Notes: generated by a model from the sequence alone, not told the origin. A stretch of 64,000 nucleotides of DNA from Allopusillimonas ginsengisoli (GCA_005239165.1 RAPG01000017.1:1-64000), one strand, 5' to 3'. Counted from the first letter of the stretch, positions 35,935 through 45,187 are shown. A program made the numbers and translations.

Positions 35935-36660
35935 GTGGCGCGGTTGCGGCGTGAGCTCAAGCCTATTTTTGTAGTGTTGGGTCTTGGGCTAACCCCTGTT
36001 GTTTCCGCCCACGCCGAAGTGGTGTCGCGGCTTCAGGCCATGCATGTTCCTGATCTTATCTGGCAGCCTGTACAACATATGGATGTGGCGGCAATCCCCC
36101 TGCATGTAAAGCCGTTCACCTCGGTGCAATCGGTGGCCTGGGTGGCTGAAAGGCTGGCACAGAATCAAGACCTGTTCCAACACATACTCGTATCGCCGGG
36201 CCTGGCCGTGCTTTCTGGGGTACATGAAGAAGCGCACTGGCTAGCCGAAATCTGGCATGTAAGTGACCAGTCTGAAGGCAGTGCAGGCCGCGTTTCTGTT
36301 CTGTCCTTTTCTGGCTTATCAAGTTTGCCGGCGGCCGAGCAACAAGCCTATGCGTGGCTGCCAGTGCACGCAAAAAAGCTTGCGCAATGGCACGATGGCG
36401 CCGTCACAGTACGCGGCCATGTTCTAGAGCCTGCGTCAGCTGTAACACAAACGCTGTATCGCTTGTCCTCCTCGGCAGCACGTTCGCGTAGTCAGATTGC
36501 TGCACGTCTGGGCAGCCAGGGCTGGTCCTCCCAGGCTGTCAGCACGTCGGACGCGCGCGAAATCCCCTGGGAAGTGTGGCAGCGACAAAACGAGACGCTA
36601 TTCCTGTTCTTTTTGAACACGCCGCAAGGTTTCTTCCTCTACGTTCACCATACCCGATAA
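35935..36660 (+). CDS. Secreted protein of the Tad locus, unknown function
   Basis: About 241 residues from a GTG at 35935, chosen because it gives a clean signal peptide (MARLRRELK then PIFVVLGLGLTPVVSAHA, cleavage before EVVSRLQ). An ATG at 35821 in the same frame would bury this signal behind 38 Cys- and Arg-rich residues. No known domain was recognised. The mature part contains a possible SPOR-like end, since the C-terminus DAREIPWEVWQRQNETLFLFF and the preceding SSAARSRSQIAARLGSQGW look compact. It sits between the pseudopilins and cpaB with 14 bp to the latter, so it probably works in the periplasm with the pilus machine. Confidence 0.65.
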   Translation: MARLRRELKPIFVVLGLGLTPVVSAHAEVVSRLQAMHVPDLIWQPVQHMDVAAIPLHVKPFTSVQSVAWVAERLAQNQDLFQHILVSPGLAVLSGVHEEAHWLAEIWHVSDQSEGSAGRVSVLSFSGLSSLPAAEQQAYAWLPVHAKKLAQWHDGAVTVRGHVLEPASAVTQTLYRLSSSAARSRSQIAARLGSQGWSSQAVSTSDAREIPWEVWQRQNETLFLFFLNTPQGFFLYVHHTR

Positions 36661-36674
36661 GCAGGAGATTATTT

Positions 36675-37694
36675 ATGCAGTTTTCGCGTATTAGCCCGTC
36701 CTTGCTGGCCTTGGCGCTTGCCATCGCTGCTGGCTTGTGCGCCGCATGGGCGGCACGAAAACACTTGCATGGCCGGCAATTGCAGCTCGAGGCAAGTAGC
36801 AGGGTCGCCACAACCGATCGCCTTGTGGCGGCCGTTGATCTGGAGGCAGGCACGGTGCTCGAACTTGATCATATGGCAGCAAGGCCTTACCCAGAATCGC
36901 TTGTGCCCAGTGACAGCCTGCCTCCTGATCGTCACACCGAGTTGTTGGGGGCGGTACTCAGGGCGCCAGTGCAGGCAGGAGATTTACTACTCTCTGTGCA
37001 TGCTGACGCGGTGCATAACTCAGCATTTTCACGCGTACTGTCTGCCGGACGCCGGGCAGTTACCATGCCTGTCGATGCTATCAACTCGGTCTCAGGGTTG
37101 CTCCAGCCCGGAGACCTCATTGATCTTTATGTTTCCTTCGATCATCAGCGCCGCCGCATTACAGCACCGTTGTTACAGGGTGTGCTGGTGCTGGCAACCG
37201 GAACCAGTACGTTGCGCACATCTGCAGCAGCTTACGATGCCGATGCCTATAGCACGATCACGCTTGATACCGCCCCTGAAGATGCCGTCAAGCTTGTTGC
37301 CGCAAGACAGAGCGGTACGCTGACCGCTGTGCTGCGCTCTCCGTCTGACGAGGAGGCTACAACAGTGGCTGCCCGTGGTGATCTTGCCGGCCTGCTGGGC
37401 GTAAACAAGCCACCGTCATCGGTTTCGCCCAAAGTGCGCGTTATTTATGGCAATACGGCTGTGCGTAATGTGCCTGCCCTGGTGCCCGCGCCCGCAGGCT
37501 TACAACCCTCTGGCGGTATCTTCCAGCTGCCTCATGTTCCGCCGTTGACTAGCGCGTGGATGCACGGCACCACAGGCGCTGCTCCGTCGTTTATGCAAGA
37601 GGTGCCAGGGTCAGCCCACGCTCATGCCGATTCGGGCGATCAGCGTCACGATACATGGGGTGATGATTCCGGCTATTTGACTGGTATCCATTGA
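36675..37694 (+). CDS. cpaB: Flp pilus assembly protein CpaB/RcpC
   Basis: About 339 residues from ATG 36675, with AGGAG 9 nt upstream; the in-frame start at 36576 is rejected. An N-terminal anchor helix (SLLALALAIAAGLCAAWAA) precedes an SAF domain (VAAVDLEAGTVLELDHMAAR). The RcpC/CpaB domain has GRRAVTMPVDAINSVSGLLQPGDLIDLYVSF. The Pro/His/Gly-rich C-terminus is variable. CpaB spans the periplasm and links the inner membrane complex to the secretin. It overlaps no gene; the cpaC ATG follows 11 bp later. Confidence 0.92.
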   Translation: MQFSRISPSLLALALAIAAGLCAAWAARKHLHGRQLQLEASSRVATTDRLVAAVDLEAGTVLELDHMAARPYPESLVPSDSLPPDRHTELLGAVLRAPVQAGDLLLSVHADAVHNSAFSRVLSAGRRAVTMPVDAINSVSGLLQPGDLIDLYVSFDHQRRRITAPLLQGVLVLATGTSTLRTSAAAYDADAYSTITLDTAPEDAVKLVAARQSGTLTAVLRSPSDEEATTVAARGDLAGLLGVNKPPSSVSPKVRVIYGNTAVRNVPALVPAPAGLQPSGGIFQLPHVPPLTSAWMHGTTGAAPSFMQEVPGSAHAHADSGDQRHDTWGDDSGYLTGIH

Positions 37695-37705
37695 AGAGAC
37701 AGACC

Positions 37706-39340
37706 ATGTTTATGCGGAATTTTTCCTATGTCTATTTGGTGTGTGATCATTATCGCCTTCAAGCCTGGTGCTTGCGGCAACGTCACAGACGGCTTGCTAA
37801 AGCGACAGGCCAGTGGGCAACCACGGCGGCAATGGCTTTGTTGCTGATAATTGCCGTACCCGCCCAGGCAGTGCAGCAGACCCTGCTCACGATGCAGGTG
37901 GGTGAAGTGAAAGTATTGGCGCTCCCGGATGCGGCTCGTGTTGCCGTGGGTGATGGCCATGTTGTCCACGCGGTGGCCACTGATGACAAAGAGGTTATTG
38001 TTTTTGCTCGTAACGAAGGGTCCAGTGTGGTGCAAATATGGTCCGCAGACGGGCGGCGGCGTGAGTATCGTGTAGAAATAGCGCCCGAAGGGGCGAGGCA
38101 GGCGCAGCGTGAGCTGCAGACGCTGCTTGCCCGTATACCTGGGGCACGCACCAGCGTCATGGGTGACAAATTGCTGGTTGAAGGTGACCTGTTGTCTGAT
38201 GAGGATCGGGCGCGTGTGGCGCTGCTGGCCCAGCGTTATCCACAATTGCTTGACCTGACCGGACAGGTGGGCTGGGACAGCATGGTGCTTCTTGATGTGC
38301 AGGTTGTTGAGGTGCCGCGGTCACGCATGCGTGAACTTGGTTTGCGATGGCCTGGTACCTGGTCGGGTGGCTTAACAACCGGTGTGCTCTGGGATGCCGG
38401 AACCCGTCATCTGGATACCAGACCGGGCGAACCAGTCTTGCCAGGGCCATTCCCTAACAATGCCGTTGCGGGCTATTTCGGGTTAAATGCCCTGCTGACC
38501 GCACGCATACAAGCCTTGGCTCAGTCAGGTGAGGCTGTGGTGCTGGCGCAGCCTCAACTGCTTGCGCGCAGTGGTGCCACTGCCGAATTCCTTGCGGGGG
38601 GAGAGGTACCGTATTCCACGGTTGACGCTGACGGCAACAGCCGCACGGTTTTCAAACCTTACGGAGTCTCACTGCGTATCACACCTCAGCTTGAACGCGG
38701 CGGCGTTGTGCGCTCACGCATAGAGGTTGAGGTCAGTGCGGTCGACCATGCCATGCCGGCCAGCAACGGTCCGTCACTGAAAACCCGGCGAGCTGTTACA
38801 GAGTTCAATGTACGTTCAGGGCAAACGCTGGTACTTGCCGGCTTTCTGTCGCGTGAATCATCAGCTCAAGTTGACGGGATTCCCGGCCTGGCGCGTCTGC
38901 CACTCATGGGTGGTTTGTTCCGGGCAAACCGCCATCAGAGGCTGGAAACCGAACTGGCTGTTTTTGTTACACCGATGCTGGTTTCGGCAGAGCATCCAGG
39001 TTTTACAGATCGCATAGAGCGCAGTCGCCACATTCTTAATGCGGCTTTCCCGGCTCCTCCTCTGCTCAATACTTCTTCGCCGGTTGCTGCCGGTCTTCCA
39101 CCTCCTTTGTTGCCTGACAGTTCGGGGTGGAATCCTTGGGCGGGGCAAGGATCTCAATGGCAAGACGAGTCTGATCAGGTACAAACGCATGCTGTCGGCG
39201 CATTGCCTGCCAACGCTGTATCCACGACTCACCCAGGCATGGAAGAAGTGTTGATGTCTGCGCCAGCAGCCCTGCATAGTGGCAACATGGCACCGCCGTG
39301 GCACCACTTGGGGCAGAACCGTTTCGAATTCAAGGATTAA
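37706..39340 (+). CDS. cpaC: Type II/IV secretin CpaC/RcpA
   Basis: About 544 residues from ATG 37706. An unusually long, basic N-terminus precedes the signal core (AAMALLLIIAVPAQA). The pilus/BON-like domain follows (LTMQVGEVKVLALPDAARVAVGD), then the secretin domain with VVEVPRSRMRELGLRW, AGGEVPYSTVDADGNSRTVF and the C-terminal VRSGQTLVLAGFLSRE, GIPGLARLPLMGGLF. The C-terminal tail is Pro-rich. It forms the outer membrane pore of the Tad machine. The secretin core is complete. Confidence 0.93.
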   Translation: MFMRNFSYVYLVCDHYRLQAWCLRQRHRRLAKATGQWATTAAMALLLIIAVPAQAVQQTLLTMQVGEVKVLALPDAARVAVGDGHVVHAVATDDKEVIVFARNEGSSVVQIWSADGRRREYRVEIAPEGARQAQRELQTLLARIPGARTSVMGDKLLVEGDLLSDEDRARVALLAQRYPQLLDLTGQVGWDSMVLLDVQVVEVPRSRMRELGLRWPGTWSGGLTTGVLWDAGTRHLDTRPGEPVLPGPFPNNAVAGYFGLNALLTARIQALAQSGEAVVLAQPQLLARSGATAEFLAGGEVPYSTVDADGNSRTVFKPYGVSLRITPQLERGGVVRSRIEVEVSAVDHAMPASNGPSLKTRRAVTEFNVRSGQTLVLAGFLSRESSAQVDGIPGLARLPLMGGLFRANRHQRLETELAVFVTPMLVSAEHPGFTDRIERSRHILNAAFPAPPLLNTSSPVAAGLPPPLLPDSSGWNPWAGQGSQWQDESDQVQTHAVGALPANAVSTTHPGMEEVLMSAPAALHSGNMAPPWHHLGQNRFEFKD

Positions 39341-39343
39341 TCT

Positions 39344-41224
39344 ATGTTCGAGCTTGATGTTCGCATGCCAAATGGCTCGGTTCGTCGTGCCGCATTGTCG
39401 TTACCCCTGGATATCGGACGTACGCCTGAGTGCGGTTTGGTGTTGAAGTCCTGGAGAGTTGCGCGAAGACATGCACGCATCGAACTCAGGGCGGGCGGCA
39501 TTTTTATTGTAGACGCAGGCACGTTGAGCGGTACGTACGTCAATGGCCAGCATGTGACAGATTATGGGCCGTTGCAGCCTGGCGACGAGATTATGATCGG
39601 CCCCTTTCTTTTGCAGATGCCTTGTCCTGAAACACAGGCCACTCCTTTGTTTGAGCCGCTGGCTGGTGCTGATCATTCTGGCCCGATGCTGGCAGACTCT
39701 GCTTCAGATGTGCTTGCTCGTAACGATCCGCATGCGGCTATGTCTGGCCCAGAACACGCGTCGGCTGGAACCGCCACTTTGGCAGGTATGTGTTTTCCCG
39801 CACAGAATTCATGCGCCGGCACACGAGGCGTCACTTGCCAACAAATCAACGCAGATGCCGACGGTAACGGCCGCGCAGTACCTAATTTGCCCATGGCATC
39901 TGTTGATAAGGACCAGACCTGGTCCGAGAACGAGGTCATGGCCTCGGCAATGTCGTTACACAGACGCCGTCTGCATGGGCAGTTGCTCGAGGCCCTTGAT
40001 CTGCGACGCCGTGATGTGTCCAGTCTAAGTGATGCGGCATTGCGTACAGAGGCGCGCACTGTATTGCACCAGATTATTGACAGTGACACCCTGCTGCCAG
40101 CCTGGGCTGACCGCGCCCGGTTGCTAGATGAGGTTGTTAACGAAGCGGTGGGCTTGGGCCCGCTGGAAGCCTTGCTTGCCGATCCTCGTGTCAGCGAAAT
40201 TATGGTGAACCGTCATGATGAGTTGTTCATTGAGGTGGAGGGGCAACTGCGCCGTCATCCGGCGTGCTTTAGCAGCGAACAGGCGGTGCGCGAGGTAGTG
40301 GAGCGTATCGTGGCGCCCCTGGGACGGCGTATCGATGAAAGCTCGCCCATGGTTGACGCGCGCTTGCCCGATGGGTCGCGTGTGAACGCGGTGATTGCAC
40401 CGATTGCCTTGCGGGGTAACAGCCTCACAATACGAAAATTTCCGGATCGGCGGCTGAGCATGCAGCATCTGGTCGGTGCCGGTTCGCTCAGTGCTGATAT
40501 GAGCATGTTTCTCGTTGCCTGCGTTCGTGCACGCAAAAATATCGTTGTGTCCGGTGGCACGGGGTCCGGCAAGACAACATTGCTCAATATTCTTTCAAAC
40601 TGCATTGCTGCTGGCGAACGTGTCATTACCATTGAAGATGCGGCTGAACTGCGCCTTGAACACAAACATCTTGTGGCGCTCGAGGCAAGGCCGGCCAACA
40701 CTGAGGGGCGCGGGCGGGTGCAAATCCGCGATCTCGTTCGCAATGCCTTGCGGATGCGCCCTGACCGCATTGTGGTTGGAGAGTGCCGTGGTGAAGAGGC
40801 GTTTGACATGCTCGCCGCGATGAATACCGGGCATGAAGGCTCGCTGACCACATTGCATGCCAACAGTCCGCGTGACGCCTTGGCCAGGCTTGAGACCATG
40901 GTGCTTATGGCCGGCATGAGTTTGCCGCTGACTGCGGTCCGTGAACATATCTCTGCCAGTATTGATTTCATTGTTCAGCAGTCCCGGCTGGGTGAGGGCA
41001 GACGCCTGATCACCTCTATTGTTGAAGTCACGGGCATGGAAAGCGGCAGAATACAGACTCAGGAGGTGTTCCGTTTCAGGCCGGGTCCACCACCCGGGTT
41101 CGAGGGTTGCGGGGTCGTCCCCGAGTGCTTTCGCGGACGTGATGGACTGGTTTCCTTACCCATTTCTATGTTTGAAAGTCGTTGCATGCCCGACTGGGCG
41201 AACGGTTCATCACCAGGAGGATAG
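39344..41224 (+). CDS. cpaF: Tad secretion ATPase CpaF/TadA with N-terminal FHA domain
   Basis: A 626-residue fusion. Residues about 1-95 are an FHA domain (DIGRTPECGLVL, RVARRHARIEL, LSGTYVNGQHV). The Ser usually preceding RxH, which contacts the phosphothreonine phosphate, is Ala here. A linker of about 100 residues precedes the CpaF ATPase with LGPLEALLADPRVSEIMVNR, Walker A GGTGSGKT (404-411), the Asp box ERVITIEDAAELRL, and MRPDRIVVGECRGEEAFDML. It powers pilus assembly from the cytoplasmic side. An FHA domain may let a threonine kinase signal reach the pilus, though the missing Ser questions that. A GTG-started tadB follows after one base. Confidence 0.93.
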   Translation: MFELDVRMPNGSVRRAALSLPLDIGRTPECGLVLKSWRVARRHARIELRAGGIFIVDAGTLSGTYVNGQHVTDYGPLQPGDEIMIGPFLLQMPCPETQATPLFEPLAGADHSGPMLADSASDVLARNDPHAAMSGPEHASAGTATLAGMCFPAQNSCAGTRGVTCQQINADADGNGRAVPNLPMASVDKDQTWSENEVMASAMSLHRRRLHGQLLEALDLRRRDVSSLSDAALRTEARTVLHQIIDSDTLLPAWADRARLLDEVVNEAVGLGPLEALLADPRVSEIMVNRHDELFIEVEGQLRRHPACFSSEQAVREVVERIVAPLGRRIDESSPMVDARLPDGSRVNAVIAPIALRGNSLTIRKFPDRRLSMQHLVGAGSLSADMSMFLVACVRARKNIVVSGGTGSGKTTLLNILSNCIAAGERVITIEDAAELRLEHKHLVALEARPANTEGRGRVQIRDLVRNALRMRPDRIVVGECRGEEAFDMLAAMNTGHEGSLTTLHANSPRDALARLETMVLMAGMSLPLTAVREHISASIDFIVQQSRLGEGRRLITSIVEVTGMESGRIQTQEVFRFRPGPPPGFEGCGVVPECFRGRDGLVSLPISMFESRCMPDWANGSSPGG

Positions 41225-41225
41225 T

Positions 41226-42071
41226 GTGACTGTGCTGTTTATCCTGGCCAGTGCAGTCGCTGCGGCCGCCAGTGGATGGCTTTTTCTGCATTGCATCGTG
41301 TGGGCTTATCTTCGCTACCGTCAGCGCTTCGATACCCATATTGCTGGCGGCATGGAAGAGCTTTTTCTTTTTCCTGACCCAGGCAAGTTATGGGCTGCCA
41401 ATCTTGTGTTGTGCGTCGTGGCAGGAGTGGTGGGCTACGTGTTGACGCAGACGGCCTGGATTACTGCCGCGATGGTGTTTTTGATGCTGGCAGTGCCGCG
41501 CTATGGCTTGCGATATGCCCGTCGGCGACGATGGGCACGTTTTGAAAAACAGCTGCCTGACCTGCTGATGGCATTGGCGGCGGCGCTCAGAGCTGGTGCC
41601 GGGTTACAGGCGGCCTTGAGTTCACTGGTGCCGCAGTCACCGCAGCCACTCAAACAAGAATTCAGTCTGCTCTTGCGTCAGCAGCGGCTCGGCGTGCCGC
41701 TGGACCATGGTCTTGATGGTTTGTTGCTGCGCATGCCTGTTGAAGGTGCACGTCTGGTCGTGTCGGCCCTTAAGATTGCCACGCGCAGTGGCGGCGGTCT
41801 GGCGACGACACTGGATGGCATGGCGGCCACGCTCAGGGCGCGCTTGCATATGCAGGCACGACTCCAGGCATTGACCTCACAGGGGCGTATGCAGGCATGG
41901 TTAATGGCTGCCATGCCGCCAGTGCTGGCCATGGTTTTGCACTATCTCGATCCCGACGCCATGCAGCGACTCTGGGCCACCCCCCTTGGCTGGGCTGCGC
42001 TGGCCGTCATCGTTGTGCTTGAGACGGTGGGCATACTGCTAGTGCGCCGCATTGTCACCATTCAGATTTAA
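41226..42071 (+). CDS. tadB: Tad inner membrane platform protein TadB
   Basis: About 281 residues from a GTG at 41226, with AGGAGG 5 nt upstream, the strongest Shine-Dalgarno in the locus. The longer in-frame start at 41019 lies within cpaF and is rejected. It has N-terminal helices, a cytoplasmic GspF/T2SSF domain (FEKQLPDLLMALAAALRAGA, GLQAALSSLVPQSPQPLKQE) and two C-terminal helices. TadB and TadC form the platform on which CpaF acts. The stop is 10 bp before tadC. Confidence 0.92.
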   Translation: MTVLFILASAVAAAASGWLFLHCIVWAYLRYRQRFDTHIAGGMEELFLFPDPGKLWAANLVLCVVAGVVGYVLTQTAWITAAMVFLMLAVPRYGLRYARRRRWARFEKQLPDLLMALAAALRAGAGLQAALSSLVPQSPQPLKQEFSLLLRQQRLGVPLDHGLDGLLLRMPVEGARLVVSALKIATRSGGGLATTLDGMAATLRARLHMQARLQALTSQGRMQAWLMAAMPPVLAMVLHYLDPDAMQRLWATPLGWAALAVIVVLETVGILLVRRIVTIQI

Positions 42072-42081
42072 AAGGTCAGGC

Positions 42082-42954
42082 ATGTTATTCATGATTAGCT
42101 GGATGCTGGCTGGGTTGTCGCTGTTCCTGGCAGTATGGTTTTTAGTACGACCATGGGTCTTGCCGCGCGCGGCTGGCCCAGCTCCGCGTCGACGCCTGCT
42201 GGCTCTAGCCTGGCCGTGGGTACAGGTAGCAGGCCGGGCGTTCGATCCTTTCATTCCTGTTTTTCTGCGTCAGTATCTGGAAAAACAGATTGTGCTGGCA
42301 GGACTCGATCCGGTCTGGAAGTGTCAGCATGTCGTGGCCCTGCAATGTTTGTCTGCGGGGCTGGCTGCGGCAGCTTGCGCCGCTGTGCTTTATGGGGTTT
42401 TCGCTGTGCCAGCCGCTCATGCGGCCGCTCTTAGTGTAACGATCGCAATGCCTTTCGCATGGCTGCCGCTACAGCGATTGCTTGAACTGGGTCGTCAGCG
42501 TCAGGCGCATATTTTGCGTGAGTTTCCTTTTATGCTCGACATGACCGTATTGTGTGTCGAGGCGGGGTTAAATTTGCAAGGGGCGTTGCAGCAGGCCGCG
42601 CACCATGGGCCCGAGGGGCCTCTGCGTGCCGAGTTGCGACATGTGCTGGCTGATGTGCGGGCGGGTGTGGCGCGTGAGCACGCCTTGGCGCAAATGGCCA
42701 TGCGTACTGACCTGGCCCCTATTCGTGCTTTTGTGACGCTTGTTGATCAGGCGGGGCGCATGGGTATGAATCTGGCGCCGCTGCTGCGGGTTCAGGCAGA
42801 TCAGCAGCGCGCCGAACGGTTCTTGCGTGCTGAGAAAAAAGCCATGGAGGCACCGGTAAAACTTCTTTTTCCTCTGGTGTTTTGTGTGTTTCCCGGCACG
42901 TTCATTATTATTTCGTTTCCGGTGGTTTCCAGGTTGCTGGATGCGGGGTTTTAG
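42082..42954 (+). CDS. tadC: Tad inner membrane platform protein TadC
   Basis: About 290 residues from ATG 42082 (MLFMISWMLAGLSLFLAV), with AAAAGG upstream; the start at 42052 overlaps tadB and is less likely. The GspF-type domain (REFPFMLDMTVLCVEAGLNL, QGALQQAAHHGPEGPLRAE) is followed by MGMNLAPLLRVQADQQRAER and a final helix with the typical FPLVFCVFPGTFIII. It is the paralogous partner of TadB. Confidence 0.92.
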   Translation: MLFMISWMLAGLSLFLAVWFLVRPWVLPRAAGPAPRRRLLALAWPWVQVAGRAFDPFIPVFLRQYLEKQIVLAGLDPVWKCQHVVALQCLSAGLAAAACAAVLYGVFAVPAAHAAALSVTIAMPFAWLPLQRLLELGRQRQAHILREFPFMLDMTVLCVEAGLNLQGALQQAAHHGPEGPLRAELRHVLADVRAGVAREHALAQMAMRTDLAPIRAFVTLVDQAGRMGMNLAPLLRVQADQQRAERFLRAEKKAMEAPVKLLFPLVFCVFPGTFIIISFPVVSRLLDAGF

Positions 42955-42960
42955 TCGCTT

Positions 42961-43272
42961 ATGAAACTGCGGACTGCCCATTCATTTGTCGCACGTCTGC
43001 GCGGACTGCTTGGGCGCCCGCGCCCCGATGCATATGCCGGGCTGTATCTGCCTGGCTGTCGCAGCATCCATACCTTTGGCATGGCTTACGCCATTGACGT
43101 GTTGTTTGTTGACCGATGCGGACATGTGCTCAAGCGTATTGATGCGTTGCCGCCGTGGCGTATCGCTATTTGCTTGCGGGCAGATGGGGTGGTGGAACTG
43201 CCGGCAGGCTATTGCGTGACACACACCGATTATGCCGTTGACGTAGCCCGCGCCTTGAGTAAGGTCGCATAG
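42961..43272 (+). CDS. DUF192 family protein
   Basis: A 103-residue DUF192 protein, starting 6 bp after tadC. The family core is visible: ARLRGLLGRPRPD, the conserved SIHTFGMAYAIDVLFVD, and VLKRIDALPPWRI. DUF192 proteins are small beta-barrel-like domains of unknown function. Genes of this type often end Tad loci in betaproteobacteria, as far as I recall. It has no signal peptide, so a cytosolic role or moonlighting with the ATPase is possible. Last gene of the Tad operon. Confidence 0.85.
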   Translation: MKLRTAHSFVARLRGLLGRPRPDAYAGLYLPGCRSIHTFGMAYAIDVLFVDRCGHVLKRIDALPPWRIAICLRADGVVELPAGYCVTHTDYAVDVARALSKVA

Positions 43273-43470
43273 GCGTTGTTTTAAGCTTGTCTCTGTGGCG
43301 TCGGAGAACCATGCGGCAGAGCTTGCTGGCCACACGCAGTCATGCATTAGGGTAAGCCCGATATTGCCTTGTCAGACGGTATGGGGCATTGTCTTGACCA
43401 AGCACTTGCTCGGTTGCAGTAAGGCAGAAAATCTGGCAAGTAAAAATACAATAAAACACGGAGACCAGCT

Positions 43471-44298
43471 GTGGAGGCTCAACCCCCTGTACTGCAGGTA
43501 CAAGGGCTGACGCTGGCATTTGGCGGCGTTAAGGCCCTGAACGGTGTCGGATTTAGCGTTGCGCCAGGCACAATCACGACCGTTATTGGCCCCAATGGCG
43601 CCGGAAAAACCTCGTTGTTCAACACAATCTCGGGGTTTTACCGGCCCTCTGAAGGAGTGGTGCGCTTTCACGGCAAGGATATCTCGCGCATGCGGGCACC
43701 CGAACGGGCTCGTCTCGGTCTGGCGAGAAGTTTTCAGAATATTGCCCTGTTTCGCGGCATGTCAGTGCTGGACAATATCAAGCTGGGGCGGCATTGTCAT
43801 CTGAAGACCAATGTTCTGCAAAGCCTGATGTATTTTGGCGCGGCGCGGCGTGAAGAAATGGCATTGCGCACAGAAGTTGAAGAGCGCATCATCGATTTCC
43901 TCGAAATTGATCACATACGCAATGCGCCCGTTTCGGCGTTGCCATATGGTCTGCAAAAGCGGGTAGAGATGGCGCGGGCGCTGGCCATGCAGCCCGCAGT
44001 GCTCATGCTAGATGAGCCGGTGGCTGGCATGAACCGCGAAGAAACTGAAGATATGGCGCGCTTTATTTTGGACGTGCGCGAAGAGTGGGGTGTTACGGTG
44101 CTGATGGTAGAGCATGACATGGGGCTGGTCATGGACTTGTCTGATCATGTTGTGGTGCTCAACTTTGGGCAGGTAATTGCTGATGGCACGCCAGAACAGG
44201 TGCAAGCCAGTCCGGCCGTTGTGCAAGCCTATCTCGGCGCTTCAGATGTGGCCGACCTGCGGCTGCGGCTGCGTGGCAGCGCCGCAAAGGCTGCGTAA
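43471..44298 (+). CDS. livG: ABC importer ATP-binding protein, LivG type
   Basis: A 275-residue nucleotide-binding domain starting with GTG 43471, CGGAG upstream. Walker A GPNGAGKTSLFNT and the LivG-specific helical insert (GRHCHLKTNVLQSLMYFGAA) come first. The signature region SALPYGLQKRVEMARAL, Walker B VLMLDEPVAGM and the switch His (MVEHDMGLVMDL) complete it. The usual LSGGQ is replaced by LPYGLQ, as in several LivG proteins. First gene of a liv-type importer with permease livH starting 2 bp later. The 198-bp gap before it holds no recognisable promoter. Confidence 0.93.
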   Translation: MEAQPPVLQVQGLTLAFGGVKALNGVGFSVAPGTITTVIGPNGAGKTSLFNTISGFYRPSEGVVRFHGKDISRMRAPERARLGLARSFQNIALFRGMSVLDNIKLGRHCHLKTNVLQSLMYFGAARREEMALRTEVEERIIDFLEIDHIRNAPVSALPYGLQKRVEMARALAMQPAVLMLDEPVAGMNREETEDMARFILDVREEWGVTVLMVEHDMGLVMDLSDHVVVLNFGQVIADGTPEQVQASPAVVQAYLGASDVADLRLRLRGSAAKAA

Positions 44299-44300
44299 TC

Positions 44301-45185
44301 ATGCAATGGGATTGGCTTTTCTTTACGGAGGTTACTCTTGCTGGCTTGGGTGGCGGCGCGTTGTATGCGCTGGCAGGTCTTGCCTTTGTCATTGTTTACA
44401 AGGCCACACGCGTGGTCAATCTGGCTATCGGCGAGATGCTGATGATGGGCGCGTACCTGTTTTTTGCTTTCGTCGCCGGTATGTCTTTGCCAGTGTGGCT
44501 GGCCGCTCCACTGGCCATAGTGGGTAGTGGCATGATGGGTGGGGTGATTGAGCGTCTGGCAATCCGGCCTATGTTAGGTGAGCCACCCATCTCTGTTTTC
44601 ATGGTCACAGTAGGTCTTAGCTCCATCATGGTGGGGCTGGTCGAATTGATCTGGTCAGCCCAGCAGCGACGCCTTCCTGAGTTTCTGCCTGCCACGCCGA
44701 TTTTCATTGGCGAGGCATTTGTTTCGTCCAAGGTGTTCTACAGCTTTCTGGTCGCTGTCTCCCTCGTGTCAATTGTTGTTGCCGTGTTCCGTTTCTGGCG
44801 TGGAGGTATCGCGCTGAGAGCCACGGCTACTGATCAGGGGGCCGCCTATGCCATGGGCATCAATGTGCCACGTGTTTTTTTGCTGGCATGGGTGGCGAGT
44901 GCGGCGTTGGCTGCGGTGGCAGGCATTGCTGTGGGTGCGATTGGCGGCTTGTCTTCCACTATGGGTATTTTCGGCTTGTCGGTGCTCGTGGTTGTCATCG
45001 TGGGAGGCCTGGATAGCGTGGTGGGTGCGCTGGTCGCGGGCTTGATGATCGGTGTTGTTGAAGCCTGGGCGGGCGCGTTTCTTGGGGGGGAGTACAAGTT
45101 GCTCGCCACATTCGTCGTACTGGTTGTGGTGTTGATGCTGCGGCCTTATGGCTTGTTTGGCACCCGTGACATTGAGAGGCTCTGA
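44301..45185 (+). CDS. livH: ABC importer permease, LivH type
   Basis: A 294-residue membrane permease with about eight helices. It starts MQWDWLFFTEVTLAGLGGGALY and has the LivH core YKATRVVNLAIGEMLMMGAY and GINVPRVFLLAWVASAALAA. It forms the channel with LivM. Encoded 2 bp after livG, and the livM ATG follows 2 bp after its stop. The imported ligand is likely a carboxylate; leucine itself is not implied. Confidence 0.93.
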   Translation: MQWDWLFFTEVTLAGLGGGALYALAGLAFVIVYKATRVVNLAIGEMLMMGAYLFFAFVAGMSLPVWLAAPLAIVGSGMMGGVIERLAIRPMLGEPPISVFMVTVGLSSIMVGLVELIWSAQQRRLPEFLPATPIFIGEAFVSSKVFYSFLVAVSLVSIVVAVFRFWRGGIALRATATDQGAAYAMGINVPRVFLLAWVASAALAAVAGIAVGAIGGLSSTMGIFGLSVLVVVIVGGLDSVVGALVAGLMIGVVEAWAGAFLGGEYKLLATFVVLVVVLMLRPYGLFGTRDIERL

Positions 45186-45187
45186 GC

